Below are positions 9,939-22,200 of a DNA stretch of 64,000 bases, piece by piece (positions within the stretch are counted from its first letter, which is position 1; each line of letters starts with the position of its first letter). The position numbers and the translations under genes were made by a program. A model generated the notes under the pieces. The model was given only the letters and a program-made list of their open reading frames with translations. It did not search any database and was not told the origin of the DNA. The DNA comes from Brassica napus. Its lineage: Eukaryota > Streptophyta > Magnoliopsida > Brassicales > Brassicaceae. The stretch spans positions 54,709,422 to 54,773,421 of the forward strand of contig NC_063445.1 in NCBI RefSeq assembly GCF_020379485.1, given 5' to 3'.

Positions 9939-12920
9939 TGATATCTTGCATATTTACATTGTTTTATCCATTCATCCATGAGCATTTTCATCATATAGAT
10001 TAGGATTTAGCCATTTCTAGGTTGCATTTTGCATTCATTGTCCTTATTAGGTGTTGGAGTGTGCCATGGAGTGATTTGAGATGTTTGGGAGCATTGTGAT
10101 CCAAAAGGAGGTGAAAGATGAGCATGGATGGAGCCTTTAGAGAAATCTCCTGTTGCTAAGATTTTGTGTAGTTTTGTGGAGACACAGAAAATTGAGTTAG
10201 CTTTCTAATGGAAGTGGTTTCAAGTCATTTGGAGATGTAATGGAGTTATGATCAATTTACTAGAGGCATATCCATCCTGGTCGAGCATCGCAGAGTGACC
10301 TCTCAAAGCGACCTACCGAGGTCGCTCCCAGCCAGAGCGACCAGCCAGAGCGACCAGCTCAAGTCACTCGCGTTTTGACGGGTCGAGACACAAAGAAACG
10401 CGTCGGGAGTGACCTCCTGGAGCGACTATGCTAGGTCACTCCGCGTGTTTTGTTTGGACGATTTTTATGTTATTTCAGGGGCCTTTTGGTCATTTGTTTT
10501 GATGTTTTTACACTTTCTAAACCTAAGTTAAGTATTTTTGTAAGTCATTGGAGGCAGATAATCTCTTTTCTAGAGAGAAGAACTAGTAAAAACTTCTTTT
10601 GATTCAGATTTCATTGCTTTCATCTTGTGTTCTTGTTGATTTCTTATCTATTTCTCTACATGATTAATCTGAAATCCAATATGGGTTTAAGAGGAATCAT
10701 GGAGATTAGTGAGTAATCACTTTTGAATTCATGGGTTAGGGAGATTAAGGGTGATTAGGTTAGTTCTAGGATGTTTTAGTGTAGATCATTCTTGTTCCTT
10801 GCTAGTAGAGTATTCATAATGCATCTTCTGAGTTGGCCACTCAAAAGTTGATCAATAGACATTTCTCACCCAAAAGGTGTTTGATGAAATGCCTGAGACA
10901 ACTCTCCTAGGCTTTTAGTATACTTTGCCAAAGACATTTGTTGTTAAAGGTGCTAAAATAGCTAATAGACTTGTTAGTAATGATTGCTTTCATATTATTC
11001 AACCAAAGACATTTGATGTTTGAGATATGTTAGCAAATGAGCATTCATCTAGAAATGACTCTTTGTGTTTAAGTGAATTGTCTTATTGGGATAAGTAGAA
11101 AAACCTCTAGCTCAAGTTATGAAAAGTCTTGGTCCCCATCTAAAAACAAAAAAAAAAAAAAAAATAAAATATGAAAAGAAAAGAAAAAGAAAGAAAAAGG
11201 GGGCTAGCAAAGTTGTTAGGAGCTAAGTAATGTTTTGAGGTTGTGAAAAATCCCTTGTAGATTTCAAAGAGAAGGAGTTAATGTTCTTAGGATCTTTTGG
11301 TGAGAGATGTGAGTTGAGTTTGACATTTGGGAATGATTGTATAATTGTATGTTTGGGAAAATGGTAGAACAATGGAGATTGAGCATTGTATGCATGAGTT
11401 GATCCCTTTCTTAGATATATTATGTGCAATGTCAAGTCTACTTGTTTCGAGAGTAAACCACCTTAAAGATCATATGTTTTGAACCTCTTCAATCACTTGA
11501 ATAAAAGTCTTCCCTTACCCAACCAAATGATTTGGATCAACTGACCATTTGCAAGAATTCACCTAATGTTTTGTGCTTAACGAATGTGAGAGTTGGTTGA
11601 TTTGAATATGTGGATGATTGATGATGAGTGTAAGGGCAAAAAGAGTTGAGATAGGCCTAGAGAAGCTAGAGTGTAATAAGAGAGTGTGCTAATTGTGTGT
11701 GCTAGTTGTGTTTCTTTTGGCTATGAGCTCCCAACTTCAAACCTCTCTCCCTATGAGTTCTAGAAAGTTCACTTGTGGACAAGTAAAAGAACAAGTTTGG
11801 GGGAGTTGATATCTTGCATATTTACATTGTTTTATCCATTCATCCATGAGCATTTTCATCATATAGATTAGGATTTAGCCATTTCTAGGTTGCATTTTGC
11901 ATTCATTGTCCTTATTAGGTGTTGGAGTGTGCCATGGAGTGATTTGAGATGTTTGGGAGCATTGTGATCCAAAAGGAGGTGAAAGATGAGCATGGATGGA
12001 GCCTTTAGAGAAATCTCCTGTTGCTAAGATTTTGTGTAGTTTTGTGGAGACACAGAAAATTGAGTTAGCTTTCTAATGGAAGTGGTTTCAAGTCATTTGG
12101 AGATGTAATGGAGTTATGATCAATTTACTAGAGGCATATCCATCCTGGTCGAGCATCGCAGAGTGACCTCTCAAAGCGACCTACCGAGGTCGCTCCCAGC
12201 CAGAGCGACCAGCCAGAGCGACCAGCTCAAGTCACTCGCGTTTTGACGGGTCGAGACACAAAGAAACGCGTCGGGAGTGACCTCCTGGAGCGACTATGCT
12301 AGGTCACTCCGCGTGTTTTGTTTGGACGATTTTTATGTTATTTCAGGGGCCTTTTGGTCATTTGTTTTGATGTTTTTACACTTTCTAAACCTAAGTTAAG
12401 TATTTTTGTAAGTCATTGGAGGCAGATAATCTCTTTTCTAGAGAGAAGAACTAGTAAAAACTTCTTTTGATTCAGATTTCATTGCTTTCATCTTGTGTTC
12501 TTGTTGATTTCTTATCTATTTCTCTACATGATTAATCTGAAATCCAATATGGGTTTAAGAGGAATCATGGAGATTAGTGAGTAATCACTTTTTGAATTCA
12601 TGGGTTAGGGAGATTAAGGGTGATTAGGTTAGTTCTAGGATGTTTTAGTGTAGATCATTCTTGTTCCTTGCTAGTAGAGTATTCATAATGCATCTTCTGA
12701 GTTGGCCACTCAAAAGTTGATCAATAGACATTTCTCACCCAAAAGGTGTTTGATGAAATGCCTGAGACAACTCTCCTAGGCTTTTAGTATACTTTGCCAA
12801 AGACATTTGTTGTTAAAGGTGCTAAAATAGCTAATAGACTTGTTAGTAATGATTGCTTTCATATTATTCAACCAAAGACATTTGATGTTTGAGATATGTT
12901 AGCAAATGAGCATTCATCTA
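9182..12920 (+). repeat. Tandem duplication of 1.87 kb spanning retrotransposon 3' region and part of its LTR
   Basis: Unit 1 (about 9182-11050) and unit 2 (about 11051-12920) are nearly identical; the first difference is an A-run length change near 9285/11155. The junction at 11045-11059 fuses LTR sequence (ATTCATCTAG) to internal sequence (AAATGACTCTTTG). AGA is shared at the break as microhomology. Confidence 0.92.
9939..11053 (+). repeat. Truncated middle LTR created by the tandem duplication
   Basis: Starts TGATATCTTGCA like the complete LTRs but stops after CATCTAGA, about 1115 bp in, and continues directly into duplicated internal sequence. It matches the 3' LTR at 11807 rather than the 5' LTR at both diagnostic indels, so it derives from the 3' side. 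Confidence 0.9.
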
Positions 12921-13236
12921 GACATAGAGCTTGCTTAGAATTGTGTCTAGGCTTAAGGTTGATAGTTTGATTGATCATTTGTCATCCTTAGTTCGATACT
13001 TGATCACCCAAGGTCTAATCCATATGCCCATGAGTTCTCTTTTCCCTTAGTCAAGAAAGTATCATTCTGTTATTGCTTTCTAGTATTAGTAGTAGTTTAA
13101 AACTCATCTAAATCTTTGGATGCACTTAGATTAAGTGAGTACTTGCATTCTCGATGCTTTGATATCCCTCAGAATTGGTTCGACAATCACTATACTACAA
13201 CATTTGTCTTAGGAGCCTTGAAAACTCCTAACATCA
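11807..13236 (+). repeat. 3' LTR of the Athila-type element
   Basis: About 1430 bp, TG...CA bounded, preceded by AAGTTTGGGGGAGT. It ends AACATCA at 13236, where CACTA repeat sequence resumes with TGGTCCTCGG. Confidence 0.9.
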
Positions 13237-13430
13237 TGGTCCTCGGAATTTCCTCGGAAATTTGTTTCCTCGGAATTCCGTCGGAAAATTCCGAGGGATT
13301 TCCAAGGAAAAATGAATTTCCGAGGAGTTATTTCCGAGGACTTGTTTCGTCGGTATGTCATCGGAATAACGTTATTCCGACGACATACCGACGATTTTTC
13401 CCCTCAGTATGTCGCTGTTTTCTTGTAGTG
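13237..13430 (+). repeat. CACTA right terminal region with 48 bp palindrome and terminal inverted repeat
   Basis: TCGGAATT-type subterminal motifs lead to a 48 bp near-perfect palindrome (13347-13394, centre AAC/GTT between 13370 and 13371, one mismatched pair). The terminus GTCGCTGTTTTCTTGTAGTG follows at 13411-13430. The 3 bp after it (TTA) would be the target duplication, but the left copy is outside the window. Confidence 0.88.
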
Positions 13431-14306
13431 TTAATTTGAGATTGAGGGTATCAAAGTAAACGGGGTTTAATTCAACGTTAAATTAAAATTTGGTTTACTC
13501 AAACCCAGATTTCTATGGAAAAATCTGCCACTTTGTAAATAAAAAAAACTGCTACAAATTTAAATCAGATATATAATTCTGCCATAAAAATTTAAATCTA
13601 ACAAAACAATCTATCATTTATAGAAAATCTGTTGCATCATATGACAGACATATCTCAAAAAATCTATTTTCCAATCAAAATCGGACAATCAACTCTATCG
13701 AATGAACAAATCTGCTATATCATTCAGCAGATATATTTCTTAAAAATCTGTTTTCAAATAAATCGGATAATCAACTCTGTCGTATAAAAAAATCTGTCGT
13801 TTTTAAGAAAGTCTGTAACCACACTACAGTCAGATTTATTTTTCTAAACAGATCTTATAGATAGACTTAATATTTGATAGATTTATTTTTTTGGAAACAA
13901 ATATGTCATCGATCACTTTGTGAGGGCAATTTTGTAATCCATTTTGTTTACTATAACTATACAAAAAGACAGTTTAGACCAGAAAAAAAGATTCTAATAA
14001 TTTTTAAAAAATATGACTTATTCTAGTAATAACACAATAAATTTGTGTCTAAACTTCCCTTAATTTAAATATATACTAACTTTTTGTTATAAAGATTTAT
14101 GTTTGGTTTGTAATCACTAGAAGTTGTAGGAAACATTTAATGATACGTGTTTTGTGCTTCTTCTATGTTTAATTAAAATGTAAAAATGTTTAATCAAAAT
14201 AGCTTTGTAAGATCTAGAAGTTATGTAGCTGGAAATAGTTAAAGATATGAAATGAAAAACATATAATCTAAATCTTTTTCTAAACCGAGAATAAGCCGCA
14301 TTGAGA
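13431..14306. repeat. Intergenic AT-rich stretch with a two-copy ~83 bp tandem repeat
   Basis: Between the CACTA end and the neprosin pseudogene no coding region is seen. Around 13628-13795 two diverged copies of a ~83 bp unit occur, each with AATCTG, a CAGA(C/T)ATAT block, and GGA(C/T)AATCAACTCT(A/G)TCG. The rest has nothing recognisable. Confidence 0.5.
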
Positions 14307-16438
14307 ATGTTGTTAACCTTAACGATTCTATGTTTCTTCTACAATGGAGTCCATGGAACAGCTTCTCTAGAGATTGATATGAAATTAAAGGCTCTTAACA
14401 AGCCTGAACTAAAGACGATCAAAGTATGAATTGGTTATGAATTCAATTATATTACCAATTGTATTATAGCGTGTATCTTCTTGTCTTTGATATCTCAAAT
14501 CGATTATTATTCATAGAGCGAAGATGGAGATATAATAGATTGTGTGGATATCTATAAACAACCTGCTTTTGATCATCCCGCTTTAAGAAATCACAAGCTT
14601 CAGGTAAACAACTCTACTCACGTGCGCCATTTGGTTCATGCACGCATGCACGAATCAAATACAACAAAAGAACTCTACAAGTTGTTTCTTTACTCGGTCT
14701 ACATTTATGCATGCAGATGAAACCGAGTATGGAACTTGGTTCAAGGGAGACAAATAGTCCAAAGGATGGGTCTTCAAAACCGGTTACATCCCAGATTTGG
14801 ACCTAATCTGGTCAATGTCCGGTAGGAACAATACCAATTCGGAGTCAGTAGGGAAGACATAAGCAGGACCTCCTCACCATCTAGCTTTGGAAGAAAACCT
14901 CCTCACATATACAATACTCTAGAAAAAGCACACCAACACAAGGCTTATACCAATTCAACAGCTGGAAACAAACACAACCCTCGCCCGAAAAACCGTTCGG
15001 TATGTAAATTATAAGCGGTTGTTTCCTTTAACATATGTCTTGCTATACACTACAAAAAAGAATGATTATGGGCACAAAATCTATTGTACCTATAACCAAT
15101 ATTTTGTAGCTTGTTGATCAATAGCTACCCGTAGAAACAATAAAAATTCTTAGCGTTTAGCTTATTTGATTTACATTAGTTTTTAATTTGTATAGATGAC
15201 AAGATTAGTTTTTAACTTACATATACTTCAACAAAAATCATTTCCATTCTTGACCTAAAGTTTATACTTGCCAACCAGTAAATTAACTAAGATCTTCCTA
15301 TGTTTAGCTAAACAACCTTCTTCTTTGTTGATGATATAGGATGTTTTTCGCAGTATAAGGTCCAACTATCTTGGCGCTCAAACCAATATAAATGTTTGGA
15401 ATCCATCAGGAGTTCAAAAGGGCGACTACAGCTCCGCCCAAATGTGGTTGCTTGCTGGTGATCAGTCGGAAATGTCTGAGGTCATAGAAGCTGGTTGGAT
15501 GGTAACAAAAAAAAATTAGGCCTAGATATATTATAGCTTGCTTTAAATGTTAAACCGTTAACCAGTCACCATAAACTGTTTCTATATAACATTTTAGGTG
15601 AATCCACGTGTTTTTGGTGACAACCGCACACGGTTCTTTGCCTAGTGGACCGTAAGTTAACACTATGACATGACTATAGACATCAAATTCACTTTTATGA
15701 ATTTACAATTAGTCTTTGGAATTGAGTTTGCAGAAAGATGCCTACCGTAAAACAGGTTGCATCAACCTCTTATGCTCGGGCTTTGTGCAAACAAGTAAAC
15801 ATTTAGCCTTAGGAGCAGCGATAGAACCTGTTTCAAGAAGCGGGCATGAGCAATATTACATAACCGTTAAAAATATACCAGGTAATTTTTTTTACTAATA
15901 TATTCATCCTTCCAATTCTATGTACTCTTTTATGGAGTATTTAGTATCTGGTGAGCATTATTCTAACCCTAATCCTCTATCTTGGACCGTGTTTCCAGGA
16001 TTCGCAGAGCAAGAATTGGTGGCTGGCGAGCCACGACAACGTGTATGGATACTGGCCAAGAGCAATCTTTAAACACCTACCACAGGGTGCCACCGCAGTG
16101 CAGTGGGGTGGAGAAGTCTATAGTCGTAACGTGAGGAAAAAGCCACACACCAAAACTCCAATGGGAAGTGGAGAGTCGCCAATTCAACTCTTGGGCAAGG
16201 CTTGTTACCACACTTTCATAAGGATTAAAGACGCTTCCATGCATCCCAAGTATTCTATGCCCCTTGCCGAGTTCTCGGATGAGAACCAGTGTTACACTAC
16301 GATTCTCCACAAGGAAACAAACGTGTCGGAGCCGTATTTATACTTCGGAGGGTCGTTGCTCAAAAAAAAAATAAAAAAAAACTTCGGGGGGTCTGGTCAG
16401 AGTCCTCTCTGTCGTAGACCTCAGTCTTCAGTTTCATA
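14307..16438 (+). pseudogene. Neprosin-family (DUF239) protein, multi-exon pseudogene
   Basis: Exon 1, 14307-14423, gives a signal-peptide-like start (MLLTLTILCFFYNGVHG) and the neprosin activation motif LKALNKPELKTIK. Exon 2, 14517-14603, gives [21 protein letters not shown]. Later exons lie near 14717-14990, 15341-15501, 15598-15651, 15732-15882 and 15999-16438. They carry the C-terminal neprosin hallmarks NVWNPSGVQKGDYSSAQMWL, NPRVFGDNRTRFF, TGCINLLCSGFVQ and NWWLASHDNVYGYWP. Several defects mark it as dead: TAA in the QIWT*SGQCP segment (about 14807), TAG shortly after (about 14850), TAG in FFA*WT (about 15643), and an A-rich insertion at 16355-16380 splitting the final YFGG. Neprosin proteins are secreted glutamate-type, proline-specific endopeptidases or relatives. 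The position next to ENOD93 and HSL3 matches Arabidopsis DUF239 genes At5g25950/At5g25960. Confidence 0.88.
16342..16393 (+). mobile_element. 26 bp A-rich retroposed insertion with 13 bp target-site duplication
   Basis: ACTTCGGAGGGTC (16342-16354) and ACTTCGGGGGGTC (16381-16393) differ at one position. They flank GTTGCTC followed by an A-rich tail (16355-16380). This is the structure left by a severely 5'-truncated SINE or LINE insertion. It disrupts the last codons of the neprosin pseudogene. Confidence 0.65.
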
Positions 16439-16669
16439 GTTTGCTCATGACTTGTCTGATCTAGAAAGGATAAAAGAGATTGTTAAATTATAAGCTTATG
16501 AAATCTGAAAATTATAATAAGAATGATCAAACACTAAGGACGACTCCAAATTTACTGAGCAGAAATCCCACACAAAAGAGAAGACTAATCGTTGATGATG
16601 AACTAACGTAGAAAGTCAAATGGAGAATTTAAATGTCGGATTTCGTAGAAAATAAAATATCACACACAA

Positions 16670-17362
16670 TAGGCATGTTCATTCCGGATTTCGGTATGGT
16701 TTGGGTTCTGTTTTTCCGGTATTTCGGGTTATAAAAGTTAGCTACCATATTAAAACCATATCTAATTTGGTTTTGTTCGGTTTATATACTATCGGTTTCC
16801 GGTTTATTCGGTTTGTAACAAAAACCATAACTATTTATTTTTTATTAGTTTATATAATTGGAAATCAGATTTATTAAAAAATAGATATATAATAGTTTCC
16901 TGTTTTATTTAACTACTAAAATAAAAGTAAGAAAAATAGTAATATCATCATATTATTATATAATTATAATATATCACAAATATTTACCATTAAAAATAAA
17001 AAATCATGTTTTATATACTTTGATGAAAATGAGAAAACTAAAACAACTTTTTTAACCTAAAATAAAATAACATATTATTAAAATCAATGTCTTAATTATA
17101 AATATCATATTAATAAAATAATTTATGTATATGTTATTAATTTTATTATAAAACTTATATATAAGTATATTAATATATATTAATTAATTGGTTTTATCAG
17201 TTTATTAGGTTGGATCGATTAATATACCGAACCATATCCATAAATTGCGGTTTTTTAAAAAGTAACATCCATTCGATTTATTCGGTACTATTAAATTAAG
17301 ACCACTTTCTGTATTTCGGTTCGGTTTTAATTGATTCGGTTTTACCAGAATGAACACCCCTA
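16670..17362. mobile_element. AT-rich TIR element (hAT/Mutator-like MITE), ~690 bp
   Basis: Ends are TAGGCATGTTCATTCCGG and, reverse-complemented from the right, TAGGGGTGTTCATTCTGG (15 of 18 match). CACACACAA flanks both sides (16661-16669 and 17363-17371), although it lies in a simple repeat so the duplication length is uncertain. The interior is AT-rich with many TTCGGTT motifs and no coding. Confidence 0.65.
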
Positions 17363-17810
17363 CACACACAATATGTAATGAATAAATCAAATCCATTTTG
17401 GAATTGGACAGTTTTCTTAAACAGATTTGTACCCATTATATTGTTTTCAAAATAAATAAAAAATTGAGAGAGCATGTGCAAAAGTGATAGTATAAAAAAA
17501 TTATTGCTGAAAACCATTCACAGATCTAATAAAAATTTAAACTAATTGGTTCAAGAAAATCAAAATTTATAGGAAGTGTGTATTTACTTGAAAAAGTCCT
17601 TTAAGGGTGGTAATTTGTGATAGTGATACAAGTCTCTGCCAAAAATAAAGATTAATTAGGAAAGATAGATGCTTTTTGAAAAATAACAAATAATATATAA
17701 ATAAATAAAACTAACTATGTGCGTTACACATTGTTTTGTCGAACGGAAACAAATCAAAAAGCGAATCGTGACCCGTCTCCCTCATTCTCACCTCAAAAAT
17801 CGAACATCTT

Positions 17811-18590
17811 ATGGAAAACCGGTCTGAAATGGTTAACCGGAGTCAGCAGAGCCTCTTCCTCATCGGATCTCCGGACGAGACCAATAAGATCAAGCGAGCC
17901 GAAACCTCCCAGCAAGGTCTTCTTCTTCTTCTCCTTTTGTCTTAATTTTCCTTTACAATCTCGCCACAGTAAAAAAAAATGATTTTGATTATTCTGCAAT
18001 CATGATGTAGCCGGAGCTATTGCCGGAGCTAAGGCAGCCGCCGTTGCCGCCGTGGCTAGTGCGATTCCCACGGTAATCTATTTTTTCTTCTCATCTCCCT
18101 CCTCAGATCTTTATATGAAGGATTATAATTGAAATGTGATTCTAATTAGTAATTTATTATATAGATTGTTAACTATAATCTTTTGTTATGCATTGATGAT
18201 TTTGATTCATAAAGTTATTGTCTTTTATAATATATATATGAATCTGAAACATAAAGGCTTCGCCTTTGTTTAACAGTTGGGCGCGGTTCGTGTGTTCCCA
18301 TGGGCTAAGGCTAACCTCAACTACACTGCTCAGGCTCTCATTATATCTTCAGGTTAGTTCTCATTACTCTTACAAGTAGAAAAAGATACAAGCTTTGACA
18401 TGAATGTAATGTTCTTGTATTGTTTTCTTTTGATTCCTAACTTGCGAAAGTTTCAATTTTGTGAAATGGGTGATGATTGGAAACAGCATCCATCGCGGCG
18501 TTCTTCATAACTGCGGATAAAACTATTCTACAAGGTGCAAGGAGGAACACTGAGGCTCAAATGAAGAAAGTTCAGCAAGAGTCTAAGTAA
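17811..18590 (+). CDS. ENOD93: Early nodulin 93-like protein (ENOD93), four exons, intact
   Basis: Exons 17811-17916, 18011-18072, 18277-18352 and 18487-18590 join in frame to 115 codons plus stop, all with GT-AG introns. The start (MENRSEMVNRSQQ) is the only ATG that keeps this frame. The core AGAIAGAKAAAVAAVASAIPT, LGAVRVFPWAKANLNYTAQALI, ASIAAFFITADKTIL and ARRNTE is the ENOD93 domain: two hydrophobic stretches separated by a conserved PWAKANLN turn. Family members are small membrane proteins first found in nodules and expressed widely; a mitochondrial role linked to cytochrome c oxidase has been reported. It corresponds to At5g25940, the Arabidopsis neighbour of HSL3. No stop or frameshift seen. 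The coding strand is convergent with HSL3, with about 670 bp between the two stop codons. Confidence 0.92.
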
Positions 18591-19261
18591 ACTTCTTTAT
18601 TATCATCATGTAACTCAATCAGTGACACATCTTTTCTGCTTCTCTGTATGCGTTTTGCTTTGGTTCTAAATAAGAGATATAACGAGTTTATAAAAGACCA
18701 TTTTCATTCACTTATTCTCTCTTTGTTTAGTTACACTTATTCTCTCTTTGTTTAGTTAGTAGTTAATACTCTCTTCTTTTCTCAAAAATAGATCGAAGTA
18801 GAAAATAATTTATTTCACAAAGATAGTTTCTTTTATGTTTCTTATGCAGAATTTGTAAATTTCGGTAAAATTAGTTGAGTTTATTGAATTATACTATTGC
18901 CTATAAGTTATTGGAAATTGACAATTACAAAAAAGTAATATGTTTATAATATTAGTTATTGTGTTATTTTTTTAAAATATATGTTACAACTTACAACAGA
19001 ATAGCTGCTTGAAGCTTTTGCTTTGAATAATACAAAACATGAGTACCCAAAAAAACCTAAAAGGTTTCTAAATACATTTGTACACACACAATCAAAAAAG
19101 TAGCAACCTCAAAGTTGTGATTATTGATTACACAACACCTAGTTCTTCATCTTCTAACTTGTCATGTCGCCTAAATCAACTAAGTAGTAGTGCCGTAGTG
19201 GTGCTTTATCGTACACACTCTAGCTCCAAACAGTAGCAACCTTCAAGCTGTGATTATTGAT
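18591..19261. other. Intergenic region between convergent ENOD93 and HSL3
   Basis: AT-rich, with the two 3' UTRs expected here. A short duplicated stretch TTACACTTATTCTCTCTTTG occurs twice near 18730-18755, and AGTAGCAACCT...AGTTGTGATTATTGATT near 19100 recurs near 19230 next to the HSL3 stop. No other gene seen. Confidence 0.5.
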
Positions 19262-22200
19262 TTATACAAAACCTAGTTCTTCATCTTCTATCCTTTTACT
19301 TGTCCTCCTACCAGATAAACTAACGAGTAGAGGTGCCTCATGTGCCTCTGTTGCAGTCTTTTTTGTCTCCCCTTGTCCTTGTTGGCGAAGCATATATAAG
19401 ACCTCCTTCATGGTAGGTCTGTTACCAGGCAGTGTGTTAGTACACATTAGACCTAGCTTGAACACGGTTGTCATCTCCTCTGTGTTGGAAGGTTCGTTGA
19501 TGTCCTCATCGAGAGCCTCTTCAATCGGTTTGCCAGATTGGTAATGTCTCCATGACCAATCTGCCAAGTTTGTATGTTCGTCTCCCTTGTTTCCTTCTCT
19601 TCCAGTCACCAGCTCTAGCAAAACGACCCCAAAGCTGTACACATCGATCTTTTCATCTACCTTTGATGTGTATGCGTATTCTGCAACATAAATATGTTAG
19701 AGATCACACAATAATATAGGCCTAGGATTTTTGTCCGAACCAAACTGGAATTTTTGGTAGTTTGGTTTGATTCGGTAGGTTATTTCAAAAAAATCATTTT
19801 TCGGTACAATTCGGCAATCGGTTCTTAAAAATTATATATATAACCAAACTATAACAAAAATCTGAATCAAACTAACCAAAATTAATTGAACTTATCAAAA
19901 ATTTTAACAAAAATAAACCAAAATCTAACTGAACTAAAAAACTTCAGTAAAATTTAAAAAAACTGAACAATCCGAATATCGAACCGGATTTTATTTCGAG
20001 TTAATTCAGTAAGATTTATGTTGAACCGATCTAACCAAAAAACAAACTACCCGAACTAAACGAACCCACAACTCCACAAGCCTACAATGATATGTATACA
20101 AGACCTTAATCTAAATGTATCTTCTGACATAGAATCAGATTTGATGGGTCTGTCTGAAGAATGTTTTTACAAGTAATTACCTGGAGCAATGTAACCGAAG
20201 GATCCAGCAACAGCCGACATGGTATGAGGTTCTTGGTTTTGCTTAACCAACAATTTAGCTAACCCAAAATCCGCAATCTTGGCGTTGAAAACATAATCAA
20301 GCAAGATGTTGCTCGACTTAACATCTCTGTGTATAATCGCAGGAGTACAATCATGATGCATGTAGCAAAGCCCTTGAGCTGTTCCCACCGCGATATTCAA
20401 CCTCTGCGCCCAGTTCAGGCTATTATCCTCTACATTACCTCTCTTCTTCTTACCGTGTAGCCATTGATCCAAGCTCCGTTTCTCCAGATACTCATACACA
20501 AGAAGCTTTGAATCCTCTCTCGAAATGCAACACAGTAGTTTCACTATATTCGCGTGCCTGATCGTTCCGAGAATCTCAACTTCAGCGAGAAACTCCTTCT
20601 CTAGGTTCTTGTCGAGTTTCTTCTTGTTCCATATCTTCTTCACCGCTACATATTGTCCCGAGCCTTCGATGAAGATCTTGTAGATTTTCCCCGACCCGCC
20701 GCTCCCGATGACATTGTGTTCCATCAGGTTCGACACGATGTCGGAATCTACGAAATCTACTTTGTGAAAGGAAGTTAGCTTCCACGTCTCTAACCCTTTC
20801 CTCCTTCTTCGTTTCCTTGTGTAGTCTCGAACCACAAAGAACGTTCCAAGCAGAGTGATGGCAAGGAGGAGAATCGCGATGACTAGAATCATCGCGAAGA
20901 TGTTCCCCGGCAACCCTTTTGATCTCCGCATCACTTTCCGACAATCCGGTAAGTTAAGAACCGGTTTGTCCGCACAGAGATTGGTGTTGTTAAAGAAACT
21001 TCTCTCGTAAGCAAGGTTATCAAGCTGGTCGGGGACTTCCCCTGTGAGCCTGTTCGACGACAAGTTAAGCGTCGTGAGCTTCAGATTCCCGATCTCCGGC
21101 GGGATCACGCCGGAGAATCCATTCTCCGAGAGATCAAGATTCAGCAAATGCGGCAACGATCCTAACCCCCTCGGGATCTTCCCGGAGAGTTTGTTCTTCG
21201 ATAGGTTTATCGTCGTCAACGACTTCCACGAGATGATCTCGTCAGGCAACTCACCGGAGAGACTGTTCTTATCGAGGAAGATTGAAATGAGATTCGAAAG
21301 AGATGTTAACTCCTCCGGGATCTCGCCGGAGAAGCCGTTGTTTCCGGCTTTGAACTCAGCTAGAGAAGACCAAGAACCGATTGTTCTCGGAATCTCGCCG
21401 GAGAAGTTATTGTTATCTATCTCAATCCTCGAAAGGTTCCACGCGACTCTCTCCGGTAAGTTTCCGGTGAAGGAGTTGTTACTCACCTGTAAGCTGTACA
21501 TATGGGGAGCAGTCCAGATCCGGGGAGGAAACTCGCCGGAGAAGTTATTGTTCTGTAGCTGAACCGTGAGGAGAGACTTACAGTCTCCGAGAGAATCTGG
21601 AATTAGGCCGGTGAGTTTGTTAGAGTATACAACAACGCCGAGAAGACGACCTCCGTTGCAGAGATTCTCCGGTAACTTACCGGTTAACTGATTTTCTGAT
21701 ACTTCGAAACTCTCTAAATTTGAATTAAACCCGATGTCAACCGGTATTTCTCCGGTTAACTTGTTGGTGAAGAGTTTCAGATCCTTTAATCTCGGTAATT
21801 TCGCGATAACCGACGGGATTACTCCGGTTAACTGGTTATTGAACAGGTTTAGATACTCTAATTTCTTCAGATCCCCGATTGATTCCGGGATCGAACCGGT
21901 TAAGTCGTTGGCGGAGAGATCAAGCGCTACCAAGTTCGTCGCGGTAATAGATTTTGGGATCTCTCCGGTAAAGTCATTCGCGTAGAGAAGGAGATCGGTT
22001 AGATTCTTCAACCCGAGCAACCCGTCCGGGATCCGACCCGTTAGTTTGTTAACAGATAAGTCCACGTGCTCGAGATCCGTCAAGCTCCTAAAATCAACGG
22101 CCGAGATTTCTCCGATCAGATTCATCTCCGTTAGCCACAAGTACCTCAGTTTCTTCAACTTCCCAAACTCCGCTGGAATCTTCGCCGGCAGAAGCTTATC

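Larger units (their letters stand above)
4359..13236 (+). mobile_element. Athila-type Ty3/Gypsy LTR retrotransposon, gag-protease only, with duplicated 3' end
   Basis: Outer LTRs are 4359-5823 and 11807-13236, both starting TGATATC and ending AACATCA. The flanks are TTGTC (4354-4358) and TGGTC (13237-13241), a 5 bp target duplication with one mismatch. A tRNA-type primer binding site follows the 5' LTR and a purine tract AAGTTTGGGGGAG precedes the 3' LTR. The internal region encodes Athila-like gag and aspartic protease but no reverse transcriptase, RNase H or integrase, so movement would need proteins from elsewhere. A 1.87 kb tandem duplication adds a third, truncated LTR at 9939-11053. Confidence 0.9.
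1..13430 (+). mobile_element. CACTA (En/Spm-like) transposon, 3' part, with a nested LTR retrotransposon
   Basis: The left end lies outside the window. The right end at 13421-13430 reads TCTTGTAGTG, whose reverse complement CACTACAAGA is the hallmark CACTA terminus. Inside are the last exon of a TNPD-type protein (73-369), a TNPA-type gene remnant (2357-3869) and arrays of TCGGAATTCC-type subterminal repeats (390-1620, 4016-4345, 13237-13430). The LTR retrotransposon at 4359-13236 interrupts the right subterminal repeat array; removing it rejoins two blocks of the same motif. The coding remnants are broken, so the copy is probably non-autonomous. Confidence 0.9.

Noticed and set aside
9355..11435. 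Identical 70-codon minus-strand frames at 9355-9567 and 11223-11435
   Set aside because: They are the same non-coding retrotransposon segment seen twice because of the tandem duplication; no similarity to protein.
15049..15120. ACACTACAAAAAAG as the start of another CACTA or MITE inside the neprosin pseudogene
   Set aside because: The motif is short and no matching right end or duplication was found.
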